This document shows, piece after piece, positions 59,839 to 64,000 of a stretch of 64,000 bases of DNA. Every line of letters starts with the position of its first letter. Positions within the stretch are counted from its first letter, which is position 1. The position numbers and the translations under genes were made by a program. The notes below the pieces were generated by a model. That model worked only from the letters and a program-made list of their open reading frames with translations. It searched no databases and was not told the DNA's origin. The DNA comes from Sphingomonas hankookensis (lineage in GTDB: Bacteria > Pseudomonadota > Alphaproteobacteria > Sphingomonadales > Sphingomonadaceae): contig NZ_CP117026.1 in the NCBI RefSeq assembly GCF_028551275.1, positions 1 through 64,000 on the forward strand, read 5' to 3'.

Positions 59839-60300
59839 ATGACGACTAGCTACGTTCCGAACGACGCCACCACCATCGCTGCGTTGCGATGGTCGATCGT
59901 CATCGTTTTCGCATTATTCGGCATCGCCAAGTTCGCGGCATATGAGGCCGAGGGCGTGGCAAAGATCGCAAGCCACTATCCGCTCTTTAGCTGGATGTAT
60001 CCGATCTGGGGCGAGCGTGGCGCAAGCAACGTCATCGGTACTATCGAGTTGCTGACAGGAGCAATGATCGCGCTCGGCGCTCGCTATCCGTTCGCAAGCC
60101 TCGCCGGCGGTGCGATGGGCGTATTCACCTTTTGCGTCACGCTCAGCTTCTCATTGGGTGCGCCCGCGTTCTGGCAGGCGGGATACGGCGCTCCGTTTCT
60201 CGGGTCGACCGGCCAGTTCCTGATGAAGGACGCCGTGCTGCTGGCAGCCTGTTACGCACTCGCGGTCGACGGACAACGCCGAATGCCGCGCGGCGACTGA
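59839..60300 (+). CDS. DUF417 (YkgB/RclC-like) membrane protein
   Basis: The 153-residue inner-membrane protein has four helices (LRWSIVIVFALFGIAKFAAYEAEG; VIGTIELLTGAMIALG; LAGGAMGVFTFCVTLSFSLGAP; MKDAVLLAACYALAV) and the family features KFAxYEAEGIxP-like, SPLFSWMYPIWG-like and GRFLMKD-like (here GSTGQFLMKD). DUF417 includes E. coli RclC, needed for reactive-chlorine resistance. It has a SigF-type promoter and a good GGGGAG site. It is therefore a probable stress-response target of the sigma factor encoded next to it. Confidence 0.85.
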   Translation: MTTSYVPNDATTIAALRWSIVIVFALFGIAKFAAYEAEGVAKIASHYPLFSWMYPIWGERGASNVIGTIELLTGAMIALGARYPFASLAGGAMGVFTFCVTLSFSLGAPAFWQAGYGAPFLGSTGQFLMKDAVLLAACYALAVDGQRRMPRGD

Positions 60301-60309
60301 CGCACGCGG

Positions 60310-60960
60310 TCACCAGCGCAGGAGCCTTGGACCCATCAGCGCTCCTACGCTGGCGGCGAGGGCAATTCCTAGTGTGTACCAGGTAAGCACGAAGATGGCC
60401 GATACCTCGGGGCAGTGAAGGCAGTAGATCGTCGCCGCCCATCCCCCGGCGCTCAGTCCCGCTGCAGCACCGGCGGCCCTGAAGTGTGTCGGCGCGAGAC
60501 GCCGGAACGACCACAGCAATCCGGCGAAGATCGGGATCGACAGGGTCAGGACGTGCCACGGACAGCTCCGCCAGCTTTGGCCCAGCCACATCGCCAGCCA
60601 GTCGCCAGAGGGCGTCGAGGCGAGTTCGACCACCCCGACGCCTGCCAGGAGGAGCGCCGGCACCGCCAGCAGCCATAGGCCGCGCGGGACGCTCGCGTCC
60701 GGACGAGCCAGCTTCACCGCCGTGGACATCGCCACCATCGCGATCGACAGGGTGTAGGCGGCCTTGATCCAGAAGGACGATCCTTGCATCGCCGCATCCA
60801 GATCGGGGCGAACGCCGATCGTGGCGCCCATGTAGAGAGCCGCGAGGACGCATCCGGTCGCGATCCCGATGGCGATGCGCCGCGCGACGGCGTTAGGCGG
60901 CACACGCGCTACGTCGCGGCTGAGCTGTCGGATCAACTGTTCGGTGCTCTCAGTGCTCAT
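60310..60960 (-). CDS. nrsF: NrsF-type anti-sigma factor (DUF1109)
   Basis: The start is ATG 60960, five bases after the sigma-factor stop. The 216-residue protein has a short cytoplasmic N-terminus (STEQLIRQLSRDVARVPPNAVARR) and six membrane helices, with Cys residues in SCPWHVLTLSIPIF and YCLHCPEV. This is the DUF1109/NrsF plan; in Caulobacter, NrsF holds SigF at the membrane and conserved periplasmic Cys residues are needed for its control. It probably senses oxidants or metals in the envelope. Convergent with the DUF417 gene, with 9 bases between their stops. Confidence 0.85.
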   Translation of the reverse strand: MSTESTEQLIRQLSRDVARVPPNAVARRIAIGIATGCVLAALYMGATIGVRPDLDAAMQGSSFWIKAAYTLSIAMVAMSTAVKLARPDASVPRGLWLLAVPALLLAGVGVVELASTPSGDWLAMWLGQSWRSCPWHVLTLSIPIFAGLLWSFRRLAPTHFRAAGAAAGLSAGGWAATIYCLHCPEVSAIFVLTWYTLGIALAASVGALMGPRLLRW

Positions 60961-60965
60961 TGCCG

Positions 60966-61493
60966 TCACCCTTTCAGCCGGGCGGCGAGCGCACGAAGGC
61001 CGCGATGCACGGAAATCTTGACGTCGGACTCCCCGATCCCGGCTCGGGTAGCGGCCTCCGCGATGCTTTGTCCGTCGATATGCGTGTCCCGAATGGCTCG
61101 CGACTGCTTGGGCGGCAGCGTGCCCAGCAGACGGGCGACATCGATCCGGGCATTCGCGGATGCTTCGAAACCCTCCGTCACCAGCATTGCCTCCACGTCC
61201 TCGATCGGGATGTGCCGGCGCTGTCGGCGCAGGTGATCGATCATGCGATAGCGTGCGATGGCATAGAGCCACGCCGTGAAGGGGCGGCCGCGATCCCAGG
61301 TCGCCCGGCGGCCATGCACGGCGATCAAGGTTTCCTGCACCAGGTCATCCACTTCGTTGCTGCCGGCGAGCCGCCGGCGATAAAAACGTTCCAGCAGCGG
61401 GACGAGCGCGCGCAGTAGCGCAGCGTGAGCGGCAGCGTCGCCATCCAGCCCCCCGATCATCAATGCCTTGAGCTGATCTTCGCTTTGCCCCAT
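60966..61493 (-). CDS. ECF sigma factor, SigF-like
   Basis: The 175-residue protein has sigma region 2 (LLRALVPLLERFYRRRLAGSNEVDDLVQETLIAVHGRRATWDRGRPFTAWLYAIARYRMIDHLRR) and region 4 (LLGTLPPKQSRAIRDTHIDGQSIAEAATRAGIGESDVKISVHRGLRAL). The WDRGRPFTAWLYAIARYRMIDHLRR segment is typical of the alphaproteobacterial SigF group paired with NrsF. It is translated just before nrsF. Its own upstream region carries the same promoter pattern, so the pair is probably autoregulated. Confidence 0.92.
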   Translation of the reverse strand: MGQSEDQLKALMIGGLDGDAAAHAALLRALVPLLERFYRRRLAGSNEVDDLVQETLIAVHGRRATWDRGRPFTAWLYAIARYRMIDHLRRQRRHIPIEDVEAMLVTEGFEASANARIDVARLLGTLPPKQSRAIRDTHIDGQSIAEAATRAGIGESDVKISVHRGLRALAARLKG

Positions 61494-61650
61494 CTACACC
61501 CCGCAACGCCGCGTCGATCAGTATCGAGCGGGATATTGCGAATGATCAAGGGGCATAGCGTCCAAGCATAGTCCGGAACGACCAGCGTTCGTCACCGGCA
61601 CCTGTTCGTCGTCCATGCAGTCCTACCCTCCAACGCGCCGGTGCACGGAC

Positions 61651-61676
61651 TACGCGGGAGCGCGGCGTTTGGTTAC
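61651..61676 (-). promoter_or_regulatory. Autoregulatory SigF-type promoter
   Basis: On the minus strand: GTAACC (61676-61671), a 16-base spacer and CGTA (61654-61651). It points toward the sigma-factor gene starting at 61493, which would give a leader of about 150 bases. Confidence 0.65.
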
Positions 61677-61703
61677 AACGGCATCTTTTCATTCATGTGC
61701 CGT

Positions 61704-61729
61704 GTAACCGGCTTCCTGGTTGTCCCGTA
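61704..61729 (+). promoter_or_regulatory. SigF-type promoter of the thioredoxin-like operon
   Basis: GTAACC (61704-61709), 16 bases, CGTA (61726-61729), 29 bases before the ATG at 61759. It is identical in both boxes to the sites before the DUF417 and sigma-factor genes. Confidence 0.7.
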
Positions 61730-61758
61730 GTGACAGGAACCATCAAGGGAGGTCACCG

Positions 61759-62154
61759 ATGCGTTCCATGTTTCTGTCCGTCGCCGTCATCGCCGCGCCC
61801 ATCACGATCGCGGCGCCCGCCCATGCGGCACCGACCGTCAAACCGTTCAATCAGGCCGCGTTCGATGCAGCGCAGAAGGCGGGCAAGCCGATCCTTGTCT
61901 GGGTCCATGCCCCGTGGTGCCCGGTATGCCGTCAGCAGGCAAAGACGATCGAGCGTGTCATCGCCGAACCCGCCTATCGCGACATGCAGGTCTTCCGGAT
62001 CGACTATGACACGCAGAAGCCGCTTTGGCAGAAGTTCGGCGCGACGATGCAGTCGACCCTGATCGGCTTTCGCGGCAAGCGCGAAACCGGCCGCATCGCT
62101 CACGAGACCAACGATGCCAAGGTATCCGCGGTGATCCGCGGCGCGCTGGCCTGA
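61759..62154 (+). CDS. Exported thioredoxin-like protein
   Basis: ATG 61759 has GGAGG close upstream. The 131-residue protein has a signal peptide (MFLSVAVIAAPITIAAPAHA) and a thioredoxin fold with WVHAPWCPVCRQQAKTIERV (CPVC active site), VFRIDYDTQKPLWQKFG and a QSTLIGFRG segment in the usual cis-Pro place. It should exchange disulfides in the periplasm, with electrons from the CcdA-like protein encoded 7 bases downstream. It is the first gene after a SigF-type promoter. Confidence 0.88.
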   Translation: MRSMFLSVAVIAAPITIAAPAHAAPTVKPFNQAAFDAAQKAGKPILVWVHAPWCPVCRQQAKTIERVIAEPAYRDMQVFRIDYDTQKPLWQKFGATMQSTLIGFRGKRETGRIAHETNDAKVSAVIRGALA

Positions 62155-62161
62155 TCCTCTA

Positions 62162-62890
62162 ATGGCCTCGGCGTTGAACCCCGCGCTCGCCTATGTGGCG
62201 GGCGCGCTCACCATCCTGTCGCCGTGCGTGCTGCCGCTGGTACCGATCGTCCTGTCGTCGGCGGCGCAGCGTCACCGCTTCGCGCCCGTGGCACTTGCGG
62301 CGGGACTGGTGCTGGCGTTCACCGCGACCGGCTTCGTCGTCGCCGCGTTCGGGCAGGCGCTCGGGATCGATACGCTTGTCGTCCGGAACGCCGGCGCGAT
62401 CATCCTGTGCCTGGTGGGCATCGTCCTGCTGATACCTCGCCTTCAGGACGGGCTTTCACGGATCGCCACGCCTGCCGCAGCCTGGGCGAGCCGACAGCAA
62501 AGCGCACTCGACGACCGCGCCGGGTTGTGGGGTCAAGCGCTGATCGGGGCATTGCTCGGCATCGTCTGGGCACCCTGTGTCGGCCCCACGCTCGGCGCGG
62601 CGGTGGCGCTGGCGGCGGAAGGGAAGGATCTGGGCGAAGTAGCGCTGGTGATGGCGGCCTTCGGACTAGGTATCTCCACCGTGCTGCTGGTCATCGCCTT
62701 TGCCGCTCGCGGCGCGCTCGCCCGCTGGCGGGGGCGGATGATGGCAGCGGGCGGTCGCGGCAAGATCGTGCTTGGAGGACTGCTGTTAATCGTCGGCATT
62801 TTCATCCTGACAGGGGTGGATCGCCAACTCGAAGCCTTCCTACTCGATCATCTGCCCGACCGGGTAACCGAATGGTCGACCGCCTTTTAA
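62162..62890 (+). CDS. CcdA/DsbD-like transmembrane electron carrier
   Basis: The 242-residue protein has six membrane helices and the two conserved Cys-Pro motifs of the CcdA family: GALTILSPCVLPLVPIVLSS near residue 20 and GIVWAPCVGPTLGAAV near 140. CcdA/DsbD proteins carry reducing equivalents from cytoplasmic thioredoxin to periplasmic partners, here most probably the thioredoxin-like protein made from the same operon and perhaps the DUF1223 protein. Confidence 0.88.
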   Translation: MASALNPALAYVAGALTILSPCVLPLVPIVLSSAAQRHRFAPVALAAGLVLAFTATGFVVAAFGQALGIDTLVVRNAGAIILCLVGIVLLIPRLQDGLSRIATPAAAWASRQQSALDDRAGLWGQALIGALLGIVWAPCVGPTLGAAVALAAEGKDLGEVALVMAAFGLGISTVLLVIAFAARGALARWRGRMMAAGGRGKIVLGGLLLIVGIFILTGVDRQLEAFLLDHLPDRVTEWSTAF

Positions 62891-62920
62891 CATTCGTACT
62901 CTCCCACCGAGGCACTCTGC

Positions 62921-63652
62921 ATGACGCACAACATCCTCTCCCTGCTGTCCCTGTTAGCGCTGGCCGGCTGCGGGCAGGCGCCCGCCGGAGCTGCCGCACA
63001 GCCCCGCCCGGTCAAACCACTCGTCGTCGGGACGCCCGCCGCGCCTGTGGTGGTCGAACTGTTCCAAAGCCAAGGCTGCTCGTCCTGCCCGCCTGCCAAC
63101 GCCAACGTGAACGCCATTGCGGATGCGCCGGGCGTGCTCGCCTTATCCTTCGCCGTGACCTACTGGGATCGGCTCGGCTGGAAGGACACTTTCGGCTCCC
63201 CCGCCTGGACCGCGCGGCAATGGGACTATGCGCGTGCCGCTGGTCGCCCACAGGTGGCGACACCGCAGGTGATCATCAACGGCGGGCCCACTATCGTTGG
63301 CAGCAATCGTGCCCAGCTCGAAGCGGCTATACAGCGCGCCGGCCCTGCGCGTGGCGGTCCTGCCATATCGGTGCGCAATGGAGCCCTGACTCTGGCTGCC
63401 GGCAAAGACGTTCCATCGACGATCTGGCTGGTCCGCTACGATCCGCGGACGGTCGAGGTGCCGATCCGCGCCGGAGAGAATGGGGGGCGGACGCTCCCCC
63501 ACCGCAATATCGTGCGGGAATTGGTAAAGCTGGGCAATTGGTCCGGCGCGGTGACGGAGTTGCCGCTGCCCAGCGCACCCCGCGGGCTGAGCTCCGCCGT
63601 TCTGGTGCAGCAGGGTACGGGCGGGCCGATCACCGCAGCGCGCAAGCTGTAA
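62921..63652 (+). CDS. DUF1223 thioredoxin-fold lipoprotein
   Basis: The 243-residue protein has a lipoprotein signal (LSLLSLLALAGC, lipobox LAGC) and the DUF1223 pattern VVELFQSQGCSSCPPANANVNAIA, VTYWDRLGWKDTFGSPAWTARQWDYA and RPQVATPQVIINGG. The CSSC pair sits in a thioredoxin-like fold. The biochemical role of the family is not known; proteins of this type are found with stress-induced redox genes. It follows the CcdA-like gene by 30 bases and is likely the third gene of that operon. Confidence 0.85.
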   Translation: MTHNILSLLSLLALAGCGQAPAGAAAQPRPVKPLVVGTPAAPVVVELFQSQGCSSCPPANANVNAIADAPGVLALSFAVTYWDRLGWKDTFGSPAWTARQWDYARAAGRPQVATPQVIINGGPTIVGSNRAQLEAAIQRAGPARGGPAISVRNGALTLAAGKDVPSTIWLVRYDPRTVEVPIRAGENGGRTLPHRNIVRELVKLGNWSGAVTELPLPSAPRGLSSAVLVQQGTGGPITAARKL

Positions 63653-63733
63653 GCCGTTGGCGGTGCCGTCCGCGGCTGGGGATCGGCCGAGTTAGCGAGG
63701 CTGCACATCGGCCGACGATATTTCATCGGCCGT

Positions 63734-63759
63734 GTAACTCCGGCCGGTCAGCGATCGAA
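63734..63759 (+). promoter_or_regulatory. SigF-type promoter near the right edge
   Basis: GTAACT (63734-63739), 16 bases, CGAA (63756-63759). The -10 box matches the published SigF consensus and the -35 box differs at one base. The next well-supported start is ATG 63912, which implies a leader of about 145 bases. Confidence 0.55.
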
Positions 63760-63911
63760 GTTGGGATTATGATGATGGGAATTTTCCACTCCATGCGCTC
63801 GACACGCCGGACCGGCGCTTGGGCAGACCACCCGGATGCAGGCCCCGGGTTACAAAACCCTCGCGACTATCGGCACGAAGCCGATGGTGTGCGGTACCGA
63901 GGAGGCTGCAG

Positions 63912-64000
63912 ATGATCGAGCCGCTATCGACTTCAGCCACCGAGACCCGCGAGCGTGCAGAGCACGGCGGCGAACTGGTGTACCGGCATCGATTGCCGAC
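63912..64000 (+). CDS. Start of a possible cytochrome b561-type gene, cut by window edge
   Basis: ATG 63912 has a strong GAGGAGG site 7 bases upstream. The 29 visible codons (MIEPLSTSATETRERAEHGG and on to YRHRLP) end in HRLP, a sequence that in cytochrome b561-domain membrane proteins comes right before the first helix (RLPTRLxHWxNA). The assignment needs the sequence beyond the edge. It is the first gene after the fourth SigF-type promoter, and a membrane haem protein would suit the redox theme of the cluster. Confidence 0.4.
   Translation, partial: MIEPLSTSATETRERAEHGGELVYRHRLP

Noticed and set aside
63769..63915. Frame of 48 codons beginning MMMGIFHSMR just after the fourth SigF-type promoter
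   Set aside because: It has no ribosome-binding site, the ATG would be only about 9 bases after the -10 box, and the sequence is Arg/Asp-rich without a pattern. It is more likely the leader of the gene starting at 63912, although a leader peptide cannot be excluded.
1..64000. tRNA, rRNA, CRISPR arrays
   Set aside because: Looked for cloverleaf ends, rRNA-like conserved stretches and regularly spaced repeats; none was seen.

Overview
The window is GC-rich and looks like accessory DNA, probably a plasmid or integrative conjugative element, from an alphaproteobacterium of the Sphingomonadales. This rests on a ParB-type partition gene at the left edge, a complete F-type conjugation operon, an ECF sigma/NrsF pair with GTAACC-N16-CGWA promoters of the kind known for Caulobacter SigF, and several fragmented IS elements. 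The host assignment is inference from gene style; no rRNA or tRNA is present.

Layout. 0-5.6 kb: parB (start outside the window), a DUF4238-like gene, a DUF1612/HTH-like plasmid gene, a tyrosine recombinase and an uncharacterised protein with a nuclease-like C-terminus. 5.8-12.9 kb: a Cu(I)/Ag(I) efflux operon on the minus strand (outer-membrane protein, periplasmic adaptor with a fused CusF-like domain, CusA pump, CusF-like lipoprotein), plus two small exported proteins upstream. 12.9-15.8 kb: one IS5-family element cut into two exactly complementary halves by a 2.1 kb insert carrying an IS110-family transposase and a membrane-protein gene. 15.8-16.4 kb: the first 190 codons of a nuclease-domain gene truncated at the IS5 end.

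16.7-33.7 kb: pncB; an MFS transporter; a glycosyltransferase/UDP-galactopyranose mutase fusion facing a glycoside hydrolase/RmlD-like reductase fusion; an exported PHP-domain phosphoesterase, a TonB receptor with an STN signalling domain, a frameshifted fecR and an ECF sigma factor; an alkaline-phosphatase-superfamily protein, an acyltransferase-3 and the end of an AMP-ligase/ACP gene. 33.7-34.7 kb: an IS21 remnant butted against that ligase fragment on one side and a decapitated serine recombinase on the other.

34.7-57.3 kb: a minus-strand regulatory block (degenerate GGDEF protein, three small putative DNA-binding proteins), then a control region with three GGTAA-N5-TTACC-like sites, then a tightly overlapping conjugation operon traA-L-E-K-B-(dsbC-like)-V-C-x-trbI-(S26 peptidase)-W-x-U-trbC-N-x-F-H-G. 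TraG carries a C-terminal M23 peptidase domain. Relaxase and coupling protein are not in the window. 57.3-59.4 kb: small plasmid-type genes, including an SRAP protein that appears to start at an ATC codon, and an HU protein.

59.4-64 kb: a repeat-rich intergenic region and then a probable stress regulon. An ECF sigma factor and its NrsF-type membrane anti-sigma factor lie between a DUF417 (RclC-like) membrane protein, a thioredoxin-like/CcdA-like/DUF1223 operon and the start of a possible cytochrome b561-type gene. All four transcription units are preceded by the same promoter pattern, so the cluster probably answers oxidative or electrophile stress in the envelope.
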